Assembly (NCBI RefSeq): GCF_014207845.1
Contig: NZ_JACHLC010000005.1
Location: 124,001-188,000, forward strand
Origin: Chryseobacterium shigense
GTDB lineage: Bacteria; Bacteroidota; Bacteroidia; Flavobacteriales; Weeksellaceae
DNA length: 64,000 nucleotides
Reading direction: 5' to 3'
The translations under genes and the position numbers were made by a program. The notes beneath the pieces were generated by a model. The model saw only the letters and a program-made list of their open reading frames with translations. It was not told where the DNA came from and made no database searches. Positions 7,895-15,742 of the stretch are shown here, piece after piece (within the stretch, counting starts at the first letter, position 1; the number at the start of each line of letters is the position of its first letter).

Positions 7895-10266
7895 ACGAAT
7901 ATTTCCAGTCATACGAGAACTACTTTTGGGAATGGGAAACCGATGAGGATATCGCCGGAGATTCCGGGTACCATGATAATAACCTTATCTCGATTCCGGG
8001 GGGTGGGGCTATAGCGTACAGGCCTTATATAATGGAAATCCTGAAAGAGCTTCAGCCGCAGGGATGGCCTCCGTTTGGTGCATTGCTGATGGCTTTATAT
8101 GCCATGCAGGATGGGTATACAGATTTTGCAGGCCCATTAAACCATACCGCGAATTTTCACAGCATCGGAAACTTTGATTTCACCGCAGAAAAAAGCATAG
8201 AGTTCCTCGAAAAACTGAAATCGTTAAATAAAATCTATAAACAGGGACAAAACAGAATTATACTGCTTCAGACCCTGTTTCAGGATTCCCATAACAGAAC
8301 CGCTCCCGGAAAGGCAGAAATGATCCTCACCATTTACTACAAAAGACCTCAGATTTTAGCTTCCAGTGCCGAAAAAAAATATGCGGGACCATCAGCGATC
8401 AACAAAGATCTGAGCACACTTAACCTTTTGAATGAAAAATTTCCCACCGTTCAGTCTATCGTTGATGCCATGCGGGATCACATAGACGAGCCGGAACTGG
8501 ATGATGAGGTAATAGAAGAAGAAACAACAGTAGAAACGGATAAAGATTTTATCCAGCAACTCATCGAAGAGCCCAAAACATTTCAGGTAGGAAGCCTCAT
8601 CAAAAGAATCTGGAGCGGACTGAGAATTCCCATGCGTCATTTATCTCCCGGAGAACAGCCCATCGGAGGAATTTCCGATATGGCAAATAAAGGCGATCTT
8701 CACCGGATGCTTCTTTCCGAATTTGCCAATGATGATGAAGTATTCATGAACAGGATAGCCAATAACGAAGCATTGTATATCCAAAGGGAGATCCCGCCGG
8801 AAGAAAATGTTTTTGAACGCATCATTTTAATTGATACTTCCCTGAGAAATTGGGGAACTCCCAAAGTGTTGGCCTTTGCATCTGCCATTGCCGTCATCAG
8901 GCATCCGAAAGCCCGTTCCGAATGTAAGGTTTTTGCATTGGGACAGGCCGGTATACCGATTTCTCTCGACAAAACGGAAGATGTTATTGAAAATCTTAAC
9001 CAGGTAAGCCCGGTTCTGGAAGTTTCAGAAGCATTAGGTAAGTTTTTTAATGAAGAGAATACCGAAAAAGATCTTGAAGTATTCTTTATCACCCACGAGG
9101 AAAATCTTGCTGATGAAAAAATCAGGAAAGTAATACATGAAAACCGGGACAGACTGAAATTCCTGATTACAACTACTTCAGACGGCGAACTGAATTTCTA
9201 TAAACATCATAAAGGAGCAAGAAAACATATCCAGAAAATAAAACTTCCGCTGCAGGAACTGTGGGCAAATCCGCCACAGCGGAAACAGAAAGTTCATCAG
9301 ATCAATGGTAAGAAAACAGATCTTCCACAGAATTATCCGATCCTGTTTCCGACACCATCCAATAAAATAGCCCAGTTTTTATATGAAGGTGAATTTTATA
9401 TCCTGAGTTCAAAAAAGCAGCTGTTGAAAACTTATCTGTCTGATAACTACTATGACCGGAATTCTTATGACTATTACAAAACTTACCACGGCTGCGAGGC
9501 TCTGATTGAAGATATTTCGGTAAAACCGAAGGGACAGTTTGCTTTGGCTAAAAATAAACAGCAGCATTTTATTTTATGTCAGTATCAGCCGGATAAAAAA
9601 CTGGTTTCAAAGCTCAATCTGAGTACTAAAGAATATTCTGAGCAGAACGTTACCGGGCTGAATATTCCGGGTTCATATCATCTGGTTTATTTCGGAAAGA
9701 ACTTTTACCTGCACCAGCCTATGAATTCTTCCTTGTATAAGATTAATTTGGAAGGAAACATTTCTGTGGAATCCATCTTCAATGATGATGGTGAAATAGA
9801 TAAAAATATTGCAAAGGCAGAAACAGAAGTTACCAAACTGAACCGCAGTGGGATGAAAATAATCAGTAACTTCAACAGGATGGGAATCAATGAAAACAAT
9901 AATCTCGTTATTTCCGGAAATGAGCTCTGCAGACTGTACGAAAACTCGCTGAACCTATATAAAAACAGATTTCCGGTGAAGATCCTTGCCGAGCAGAACA
10001 AAAATAAGTTCACATTTCAGGACGGTAGTGAAATTATTACAGATTCCCGTGGAATGCTTACTTTTAAGAGCAGCAATACCGGTATTCCCACATTTTATAT
10101 TCCTTCCACAGAATATGGGTTTCTGGCATTGGCAACCAACACCGAATATGGCGGATCAGAATATTATCTTCCAAAGCAAACATTGCTCAAAGTAAAAACC
10201 ATGGAAGAAATGTATTCCCAGTATTTAACAGCATTTATTGATCAGATTCTGGATTATGGAACTTAG
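7885..10266 (+). CDS. vWA plus C-terminal beta-propeller-like protein (793 aa)
   Basis: Residues 1-200 form a helical domain with W-P-P-F-G near 70. Residues about 230-440 contain a vWA domain in which R-I-I-L-I-D-T-S-L-R-N stands at the metal site; this keeps D-x-S but not the full DxSxS. Residues about 470-790 show repeated G-x-F/Y-x-L blades consistent with a beta-propeller. This is the vWA/propeller partner of the MoxR ATPase, probably a sensor or effector scaffold. It overlaps both neighbours. Confidence 0.78.
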   Translation: MDLNEYFQSYENYFWEWETDEDIAGDSGYHDNNLISIPGGGAIAYRPYIMEILKELQPQGWPPFGALLMALYAMQDGYTDFAGPLNHTANFHSIGNFDFTAEKSIEFLEKLKSLNKIYKQGQNRIILLQTLFQDSHNRTAPGKAEMILTIYYKRPQILASSAEKKYAGPSAINKDLSTLNLLNEKFPTVQSIVDAMRDHIDEPELDDEVIEEETTVETDKDFIQQLIEEPKTFQVGSLIKRIWSGLRIPMRHLSPGEQPIGGISDMANKGDLHRMLLSEFANDDEVFMNRIANNEALYIQREIPPEENVFERIILIDTSLRNWGTPKVLAFASAIAVIRHPKARSECKVFALGQAGIPISLDKTEDVIENLNQVSPVLEVSEALGKFFNEENTEKDLEVFFITHEENLADEKIRKVIHENRDRLKFLITTTSDGELNFYKHHKGARKHIQKIKLPLQELWANPPQRKQKVHQINGKKTDLPQNYPILFPTPSNKIAQFLYEGEFYILSSKKQLLKTYLSDNYYDRNSYDYYKTYHGCEALIEDISVKPKGQFALAKNKQQHFILCQYQPDKKLVSKLNLSTKEYSEQNVTGLNIPGSYHLVYFGKNFYLHQPMNSSLYKINLEGNISVESIFNDDGEIDKNIAKAETEVTKLNRSGMKIISNFNRMGINENNNLVISGNELCRLYENSLNLYKNRFPVKILAEQNKNKFTFQDGSEIITDSRGMLTFKSSNTGIPTFYIPSTEYGFLALATNTEYGGSEYYLPKQTLLKVKTMEEMYSQYLTAFIDQILDYGT

Positions 10267-11959
10267 AATAAAGCCTTTTCCGAAAAATACCTATTCTAAA
10301 AAAGGGCTTTTAATCAAAGACCCGTCACCTCGTGTATGGCTTTATGAAATGGAAGTTTTGGGGATAGATCTTGCTAAGGTAAAATCCTATGCTATTCCGG
10401 CAGATCAGCCTGATGTTCTGTACGGATGCCTGCTTGTATTTCATGATGAAGCACCTCAGGAAATTGGGAAAAATGCATATTTCCAGTGTGTAGATGACAA
10501 ACTTTTTATCCCTGAAAATACTGTTTTTTATCCCAAGATCAATCCTGAAGACTGGCAGTATGCCGGTGCAAAATTTCTGGTAATGCATCCGGAATTTGGT
10601 TTGGTGAAACTAACGGAAGAGATCAACTGGTTTTCCGTAATACAGGAGCCTGAAATATCAGAAAGAAAGGTAAGAAGACCGTCGAATGGTGTAAAAACTC
10701 CTCAGCATATCGAAAGCTTTACTGTTGAGATGGATGATGAAAAAGTTCTGGCCACCCTTCAGCAGCCTAAAAATGAGGAAGAGTGGATGAAAAACCTGCC
10801 TTTTGATCTCAAAAAAGTAATGGCGGGAAATAAAAAAGAAATTGAAAAATATTTAAAATATATAGAAAAATATCCTGACAGGGCTGTAGATCTTGGTGTA
10901 CCACTGGATATTATGGGAACTTCCCGTGGTGACGGATTTGGAAAGTTTACCTTTGGAGGAAGTTGGCTGAGTACCTTATTTGGAGGAGCGGGAGATGAGA
11001 AAGAAACAACAGGAAGCAGGAATTTCCGTTGGATATTCTGGGCAGCTGTTATAGGAGCTATACTTTTCAGGATCTTTATGCCTTCAGAAGACAAGGCTCA
11101 AAAGGAAGATTTTCTGGTTTCCTCCGGTAAAATTATGAATGGAACCGATAAAGCGCGGGCAGATATGATTGCCTATCAGTCCGGAGTAACGGATATTGAT
11201 ATGAAAATCGATTCTATTTATGGAAAAGAGAGGAAAAAACTTTCCGGTGAGTATGCTGCTGCGGGCGCCGCGATGTCAAAAGATAAAAACGAAAGGGAAA
11301 AATATAAAAAGACGGGTGGAAGGAATCTTGGAGAAGTAGGAAATGATATTGAAAAGCTCAATAACAGAGAACAGAACAGCAGAGATTTCCTTAAAATCAT
11401 TTATTCAAAAAGGATAACGAAGCATCTTGTTCAGCAGGAAGAAAAAATGAAACGGCGTATATCAGATTCCCTGAAGAAATATACGAAAGGAAAACCTGTT
11501 AACGGAGAGGTTGTGAAATTTATATTAAAGAAAAAACAGGTATTAATGGCCGATTCGCTGGGCCGGCTTTACGGGACTGTTGATATGATGAATCTTCCTC
11601 CGGCTGCCATTAAAGATTCAAAAACAGGAACCCTTGAATCGGGTGAAAATAGTAGGAAGGAAAAGACAAAGGTTTCAGATATTCTGTATCTTGTGATCTT
11701 TATGTTCGGAGCGGTGGGAATTTATTCTTTCATTGTCAAACGAAAATCTCCAAATTTAGGTGGTGATAGCGTACCGTTGTGGGTGAAAATTATTTTATCT
11801 GCGGTTCTTGTTTCCATGCTGGTATATCTTTTCTATCCGCTCATCAGTATGTTCGGATACAACTGGTTTGTATGGATCCTTGTATTTTTTGTGATTCTTC
11901 TTCTTTACCGCCTGTTCAGCGAAGACAAAACCATTTTAAATACCGGAGACGATGAATAA
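10256..11959 (+). CDS. Membrane-anchored bpX-type protein (567 aa)
   Basis: The ATG at 10256 (M-E-L-R-I-K) is preferred over a TTG six codons upstream; it overlaps the vWA gene by 11 nt. Residues 1-170 form a beta-rich N-terminal domain. One membrane segment lies near 260 (F-R-W-I-F-W-A-A). A long charged helical region runs to about 460. Three further membrane segments lie in the last 100 residues. It probably transmits state between the cytosolic ATPase/vWA and the membrane. Function unknown. Confidence 0.7.
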   Translation: MELRIKPFPKNTYSKKGLLIKDPSPRVWLYEMEVLGIDLAKVKSYAIPADQPDVLYGCLLVFHDEAPQEIGKNAYFQCVDDKLFIPENTVFYPKINPEDWQYAGAKFLVMHPEFGLVKLTEEINWFSVIQEPEISERKVRRPSNGVKTPQHIESFTVEMDDEKVLATLQQPKNEEEWMKNLPFDLKKVMAGNKKEIEKYLKYIEKYPDRAVDLGVPLDIMGTSRGDGFGKFTFGGSWLSTLFGGAGDEKETTGSRNFRWIFWAAVIGAILFRIFMPSEDKAQKEDFLVSSGKIMNGTDKARADMIAYQSGVTDIDMKIDSIYGKERKKLSGEYAAAGAAMSKDKNEREKYKKTGGRNLGEVGNDIEKLNNREQNSRDFLKIIYSKRITKHLVQQEEKMKRRISDSLKKYTKGKPVNGEVVKFILKKKQVLMADSLGRLYGTVDMMNLPPAAIKDSKTGTLESGENSRKEKTKVSDILYLVIFMFGAVGIYSFIVKRKSPNLGGDSVPLWVKIILSAVLVSMLVYLFYPLISMFGYNWFVWILVFFVILLLYRLFSEDKTILNTGDDE

Positions 11960-12971
11960 GCAGAAGTTTTTAGACAAATTCCTGACCGCATTTATGATTC
12001 TTGCTGTGTTTAAGATCATCGGGATTGCAGCACAGCTCTTTCACGAAAGCTTTTGGAGCGTGGTGGGTACACTGGTGATCTTCCTTGTCGTTGCTTTTAT
12101 CATTATGATTGTAATTACCGCTTTAAAAGATAAAGAGCGGAACAGCAATAATTCAGGAAAAAGAGGCTCCGGCGGAGGGAATTTTTATCTGGAAACCTCT
12201 TTATTCGACAGAATCCGAAATAAGTACGAAGAACTTGCCGAAAAATATATTGCTGAAAATGAGTATAAAAAAGCAGCTAAAGTATATATGAATCTTCTCC
12301 AGGACAATTTCCGGGGTGCAAAAACACTGGAAAACGGAGGTTTCTATAACGAAGCAGCAGCAGTTTATCTGAAAAAACTGAACAATAAGTCCGAAGCAGC
12401 CTCCTGCTATGAAAAAGCAAAGCAGTATAAAAAAGCAATCGATCTGTATAAAGAAATGCAGCAGAAAGAAAAAGTAGGGGATCTTTACAAAGAACTTAAT
12501 GATATTAAAAATGCCCACAGCTACTATCAAATGGTTGCCGATGATTATACCGCAAACAGCCAGATGGTAAAAGCATCATTGATATACAGTAAAAAAATGG
12601 AAAAGCCTGAAGAAGCCCAAAAAGTTCTGCTGAAAGGATGGAACGAAGATAAGGATGCATTCAACTGCCTGAATAATTATTTTGCCAATATTTTTGATGT
12701 TAAAAAACTGGGAACAGAAATTCAGAATCTTTACCTACAAACACCTTCCTACAAAAAGACCATTTACCTTGATGCGATGAAGCATGAGTTTAAAAAAGAT
12801 CCGAAATTACAGTCCGTAACCCGCAATATTGCTTATGAAATCATTGCTGAAAAAGTGGCTACCCGCTCTGAGATTATCAATGAATTGAAATACTTTAACC
12901 CTGATGACAATGTAATTTTGAAAGATATTTCAAGATTTAAAACGGGAAGGAATAAGATGTTGAGGAATTGA
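11952..12971 (+). CDS. TPR-repeat membrane protein (339 aa), last gene of the ternary operon
   Basis: Two N-terminal membrane segments (about 10-30 and 33-57) are followed by a Gly/Ser linker and helix-turn-helix repeats. These fit the TPR signature, for example Y-x-K-A-A-K-V-Y-M-N-L and Y-N-E-A-A-A-V-Y-L-K, through about residue 230. It overlaps the previous gene by 8 nt. Most likely a protein-protein docking subunit. Confidence 0.75.
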   Translation: MNKQKFLDKFLTAFMILAVFKIIGIAAQLFHESFWSVVGTLVIFLVVAFIIMIVITALKDKERNSNNSGKRGSGGGNFYLETSLFDRIRNKYEELAEKYIAENEYKKAAKVYMNLLQDNFRGAKTLENGGFYNEAAAVYLKKLNNKSEAASCYEKAKQYKKAIDLYKEMQQKEKVGDLYKELNDIKNAHSYYQMVADDYTANSQMVKASLIYSKKMEKPEEAQKVLLKGWNEDKDAFNCLNNYFANIFDVKKLGTEIQNLYLQTPSYKKTIYLDAMKHEFKKDPKLQSVTRNIAYEIIAEKVATRSEIINELKYFNPDDNVILKDISRFKTGRNKMLRN

Positions 12972-13070
12972 AATCAAAAATTAAAAGATTAAAACATTTA
13001 AAAATTCAAAGATTCAAAAATTAGGTGTTTTTTTAAGTAAGATGGCAGAGGTACTCGAAGCCTACGTCCT

Positions 13071-14441
13071 TTACCAACCAGTCTCTTTATAGTTTTTCAA
13101 AAGTTTCCCGTAAAGCTGCTGATCTCCGTTATTGATCTGCACAACCGGATGAAAAATCCGCATCGCACCATCCACAGGATCAAGTGGCGGTATTCTTGTT
13201 TTTTCAAACAGCCTTTCCCTTTTGCTTTCTGCAGCTCCCGTAGAGATCCAGCCTACATCCACAGCATTCATGAAGATTCCGTCTTTCACAAAGTCAGGGG
13301 CTGAGGTCTTGGTAAGCATATTCAGAGCAGCTTTCGTCATATTGGTATGAGGATGAAACTCATTTTTACTCTTATAACTGAACTGGCCTTCTGTAGAAGT
13401 TACATTAATAATATGTCTGTTTTTCACCAGGCTTTTCTTCATTAAAGGCTTGAGGGCAGAAATCAGGAGGTACGGGGAAATATGATTAATAAGATTTACT
13501 TCCAGAAGTTCTTCCGTTCCAATTTCATCCATCACGGAATTCCAGCTGTTCTGATCTCTGAAATCTTTAGGCTGCCCAAACCTGTTAAGCTGAATTTCAT
13601 CAAAATCTTCATCAGATACTATCAGGAATTCGGTTTTATCTTTATGGACAGGAGTTTTGTTCTCTATTAAATTCTGATTTTCAAGATTAGATAAAAGAAG
13701 CTGTTCTTTCAGTTGCAACGGCTGATAATATTCAGCAGGATATTTAATAGTTTGGGCAGCATTGTTCACCAGTATTTCAATACTTTCAAAATTTTGATAA
13801 CAATAATCTGTGAATTCATGAACCGATCTGATGTTTCTTAAGTCGAGACCATATAAAAAAAGTCTATTTTTCCATTCATCATAATCCTTTTCTTTCTGGA
13901 ACTGTTCAAATGCCAAAGCCGGAAACCTGGAGGTCACAACCACTTTTGCGCCACTTTTTAAAAACTTTAGAGCTGTGGCATATCCTATTTTCACTCTTCC
14001 TCCGGTAATAATAACGGTCTGTCCACTGAAGTCATAAGTAAGATCCCTGTTTTTATAGTTCTCATCTGCACATGACGGACAAAGCTTATGATAAAAAAAG
14101 TGAATTTCATGATAAGACCGGTGACAGCAATAACAAACTTGTGGTTTTGCCAGTAAAGAAGATGGTTTCTCGGTATGAATGTGAAAATATGAAGTCTGGT
14201 TTTCCAAAGCCTGTTGTACAATAACCGACTTTTTAAGAATCTCCACATCAGAACTTTTATTATTTTCAGCGAGATAATTATCCAGATTATTTTGGATATT
14301 CTTTTTGGCTTTTTTCCGGATTGAAGAAATCAGGGTTTTGAAACGCCGGTTATCCGGATTATTTAAAGGATCGGCCTGAAGAGCTTCCAGAACTTTCAGA
14401 CACGTTTCCCACTCTTCGCTGCTAAAAGGATATGGGGCCAT
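13071..14441 (-). CDS. SDR-family protein with N-terminal zinc ribbon and altered active site
   Basis: The 456 residues comprise a helical N-terminal region, a C-x-C-C / C-P-x-C zinc ribbon at about 103-125, and a Rossmann SDR domain. That domain shows V-I-I-T-G-G-R-x-x-I-G-Y-A (about 135) and N-N-A-A (about 218). The catalytic YxxxK is T-N-M-T-K, so the Tyr is absent while Ser and Lys remain. It may bind NAD(P) without normal dehydrogenase chemistry. It is read toward the ternary operon and lies between it and the tRNA region. Confidence 0.75.
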   Translation of the reverse strand: MAPYPFSSEEWETCLKVLEALQADPLNNPDNRRFKTLISSIRKKAKKNIQNNLDNYLAENNKSSDVEILKKSVIVQQALENQTSYFHIHTEKPSSLLAKPQVCYCCHRSYHEIHFFYHKLCPSCADENYKNRDLTYDFSGQTVIITGGRVKIGYATALKFLKSGAKVVVTSRFPALAFEQFQKEKDYDEWKNRLFLYGLDLRNIRSVHEFTDYCYQNFESIEILVNNAAQTIKYPAEYYQPLQLKEQLLLSNLENQNLIENKTPVHKDKTEFLIVSDEDFDEIQLNRFGQPKDFRDQNSWNSVMDEIGTEELLEVNLINHISPYLLISALKPLMKKSLVKNRHIINVTSTEGQFSYKSKNEFHPHTNMTKAALNMLTKTSAPDFVKDGIFMNAVDVGWISTGAAESKRERLFEKTRIPPLDPVDGAMRIFHPVVQINNGDQQLYGKLLKNYKETGW

Positions 14442-14453
14442 AATTCAATTTTG

Positions 14454-14523
14454 TGGGGGAGAAGGGTTCGAACCTCCATTTTCACGTTAGCAGTGTAGTG
14501 TTTTTCCAGTTAAACTATCCCCC
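14454..14523 (-). tRNA. tRNA-like gene, anticodon ambiguous (GCU or CUA)
   Basis: The acceptor GGGGGA/TCCCCC pairs. The D arm is GTTTAACTGGAAAAAC, and the T arm is GGTTCGAACC with a strained stem. The anticodon arm folds in two ways. Loop CTGCTAA gives GCU (Ser) but with a weak stem. Stem CAC/GTG with loop TGCTAAC gives CUA but lacks U33. The D arm matches the tRNA-like genes at 2643 and 2757. Confidence 0.6.
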
Positions 14524-14572
14524 TTTCTTGTGAACAAAAGTATTATTTTCCTCTCTCAAAAACAATTTTTCA

Positions 14573-14580
14573 TATATTTG
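14573..14580 (+). promoter_or_regulatory. -7 box upstream of leader ORF 1
   Basis: TATATTTG fits TAnnTTTG and lies 13 nt before the leader ATG. I see no clear -33 TTG at normal spacing. Confidence 0.45.
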
Positions 14581-14593
14581 CGCCAGAAAAATT

Positions 14594-14722
14594 ATGACAC
14601 TACAAAGAGCACATATCAATGTAAATCTATGCGATAGCCCTTCAATAAAAGGATTATTCGGATATGAATGGATGATATGGAATGAGGCGAAATGTGCTTG
14701 CTTTGAAAATTATTTACAATAA
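14594..14722 (+). CDS. Leader ORF 1 containing all 20 amino acids (42 aa)
   Basis: The ORF begins M-T-L-Q-R-A-H-I-N-V and ends E-N-Y-L-Q. Its 42 residues include every standard amino acid, with rare ones over-represented: three Cys, two Trp, two Met and two Gln. A terminator hairpin begins 32 nt after the stop. TGAGGCG inside codons 30-32 (14683-14689) can pair with the hairpin's 5' arm (14756-14762). This is the layout of a transcription-attenuation leader peptide. No similarity to a known leader is recognised. Confidence 0.7.
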   Translation: MTLQRAHINVNLCDSPSIKGLFGYEWMIWNEAKCACFENYLQ

Positions 14723-14753
14723 ACCCGTAAAAATTTAAACAAAATACTGCAGA

Positions 14754-14781
14754 AACGCCTCGAATGATCGGGGCGTTTTTT
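14754..14781 (+). terminator. Attenuator terminator after leader ORF 1
   Basis: A 10-bp stem AACGCCTCGA/TCGGGGCGTT with loop ATGA is followed by a T tract. Its 5' arm is complementary (7 bp, one GU) to 14683-14689 within the leader ORF, so terminator and antiterminator are mutually exclusive. Confidence 0.8.
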
Positions 14782-15031
14782 GTGTTTTAGGCCATAAATT
14801 ATTTAGAATGAAAAAAAATAACCATAAAATTGAAAATTTTTTAATTAACAATGAACATTTAATACAATAAATAAGAGTGATAAGTAACCCGATGAGAGAC
14901 AGTCATTTAGGTATTTAAGACATCTGCAGGATATTGCGGACAGAAATTTCCTATGCTAAAAATTAGATTTAAATATCTGATTATCAATATTTTAAATTAA
15001 AAATAAATTTGTGGGTTAAAAAAAATCATAT
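14782..15031. other. AT-rich spacer between the two attenuators
   Basis: No ORF, tRNA or convincing hairpin is visible. The stretch is AT-rich and leads into the promoter of leader ORF 2. Confidence 0.5.
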
Positions 15032-15039
15032 TTACTTTG
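15009..15039 (+). promoter_or_regulatory. Promoter of leader ORF 2 and the tRNA array
   Basis: TTG (15009-15011) is followed after about 20 nt by TTACTTTG (15032-15039), a near-consensus Bacteroidota promoter. The predicted message starts about 60 nt before the leader ATG. Confidence 0.6.
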
Positions 15040-15103
15040 CAACCGAAAATTGAAAGCAACAGGTTTTCAGGATTCAAAAACTTTTAAATAAACAAAAAAT
15101 ATA

Positions 15104-15229
15104 ATGAAACAATTACATAACATATCTAATCTGGATTCAAGACTATACGGACAGGGGCCGAAAGGATATACATGTATGCCTGATAGTGAATTTATAGATA
15201 AAAGGTGCTTATATACGTGGGTCAGCTAA
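15104..15229 (+). CDS. Leader ORF 2 containing 19 of 20 amino acids (41 aa)
   Basis: The ORF begins M-K-Q-L-H-N-I-S-N-L and ends L-Y-T-W-V-S; only Ala is missing. Its codons include a match for all 16 isoacceptors in the downstream tRNA array: CAT, AAA, AGA/AGG, GAT, CCG/CCT, ATG, AAC/AAT, TGT/TGC, TAC/TAT, ACA/ACG, GAA, CTA/CTG, TTA, TTT, CAA/CAG and TGG. A strand at 15203-15215 can pair over 13 bp (one bulge) with 15248-15261, which includes the terminator's 5' arm. The ATG follows an A-rich leader usual for this phylum. Best read as an attenuation leader. Confidence 0.75.
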   Translation: MKQLHNISNLDSRLYGQGPKGYTCMPDSEFIDKRCLYTWVS

Positions 15230-15283
15230 TGATCTCTTACGTCTGAATATATACAGCACCTCCCGAAAAGAGGTGCTTTTTTT
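15203..15283 (+). promoter_or_regulatory. Antiterminator/terminator switch in front of the tRNA array
   Basis: Antiterminator: AGGTGCT plus TATATA (15203-15215) pairs with TATATA plus AGCACCT (15248-15261), with one bulged C at 15254. Terminator: AGCACCTC/GAGGTGCT (15255-15262 with 15270-15277). The two share 15255-15261 and cannot coexist. A ribosome that completes the leader would cover the antiterminator strand and favour termination. Stalling further upstream would favour read-through into the tRNAs. Confidence 0.75.
15255..15283 (+). terminator. Attenuator terminator after leader ORF 2
   Basis: An 8-bp GC-rich stem with loop CCGAAAA and a run of seven T (15277-15283). The first tRNA gene starts 3 nt later, so array transcription from this promoter needs read-through. 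Confidence 0.85.
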
Positions 15284-15285
15284 AT

Positions 15286-15357
15286 GGTTTCTTTAGCTTA
15301 TTTGGTAAAGCGCCGGTCTGTGGAACCGGAGAACAGGGTTCGATCCCCGAAGATACC
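15286..15357 (+). tRNA. tRNA-His (GUG)
   Basis: The anticodon stem CCGGT/ACCGG encloses loop CTGTGGA. The acceptor has one T-T mismatch, and the terminal G-C pair fits the extra G of tRNA-His. The T stem is only partly paired. First member of the array. Confidence 0.8.
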
Positions 15358-15368
15358 CAAAGTAATAT

Positions 15369-15445
15369 AATCTCATAGCTCAAATGGTTAGAGCACCGGT
15401 CTTTTAAACCGGGGGTTGAAAGTTCAAATCTTTCTGGGATTACCA
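15369..15445 (+). tRNA. tRNA-Lys (UUU)
   Basis: Acceptor AATCTCA/TGGGATT, D arm GCTC/GAGC, anticodon loop CTTTTAA, T stem GAAAG/CTTTC, discriminator A and an encoded CCA. Confidence 0.88.
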
Positions 15446-15447
15446 AT

Positions 15448-15521
15448 GGCTTCGTAACTCAATTGGATAGAGTAACGGTTTTCTAAACCGTAGGTTACAG
15501 GTTCGAATCCTGTCGGAGTCA
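15448..15521 (+). tRNA. tRNA-Arg (UCU)
   Basis: Acceptor GGCTTCG/CGGAGTC with two GU pairs; anticodon stem ACGGT/ACCGT around TTTCTAA; T stem ACAGG/CCTGT; discriminator A. No CCA is encoded. Confidence 0.88.
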
Positions 15522-15528
15522 CAAAAAA

Positions 15529-15599
15529 GGTCTATTGAGGTAACGGTAACCTGCCCGACTGTCTCTTGGGTACTGCGAGTTCGATTCTCGCATAGACCG
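15529..15599 (+). tRNA. tRNA-Asp (GUC)
   Basis: Acceptor GGTCTAT/ATAGACC is perfect. The anticodon loop is CTGTCTC, with pyrimidine 37 instead of the usual purine. T stem GCGAG/CTCGC. Discriminator G as expected for Asp. Confidence 0.85.
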
Positions 15600-15602
15600 C
15601 AA

Positions 15603-15659
15603 AGATTCACGGAAAATTTCAGCTCGGCTGTCTCCCGGAAAGAAATATAAAGTGAATCT
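15603..15659 (+). ncRNA. Armless tRNA-Asp-like element
   Basis: An 8-bp outer stem AGATTCAC/GTGAATCT is separated by only about 41 nt. The middle holds a short stem TCGG/CCGG around CTGTCTC, the same seven-base loop as the neighbouring tRNA-Asp. D and T arms are absent. It looks like an acceptor plus anticodon-arm mimic. It could be a decayed tRNA or a minimal decoy. Confidence 0.5.
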
Positions 15660-15665
15660 GCAAAA

Positions 15666-15737
15666 CTGGAAAGATAACGGTGGTTGTTTACCCGCCTTGG
15701 ACGCGGGAGGTCATAGGTTCGAATCCTATTTTCCAGA
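15666..15737 (+). tRNA. tRNA-Pro (UGG)
   Basis: Acceptor CTGGAAA/TTTCCAG is perfect. Anticodon stem CCCGC/GCGGG around CTTGGAC. T stem ATAGG/CCTAT. The D stem is weak. Confidence 0.85.
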
Positions 15738-15742
15738 CTGAA

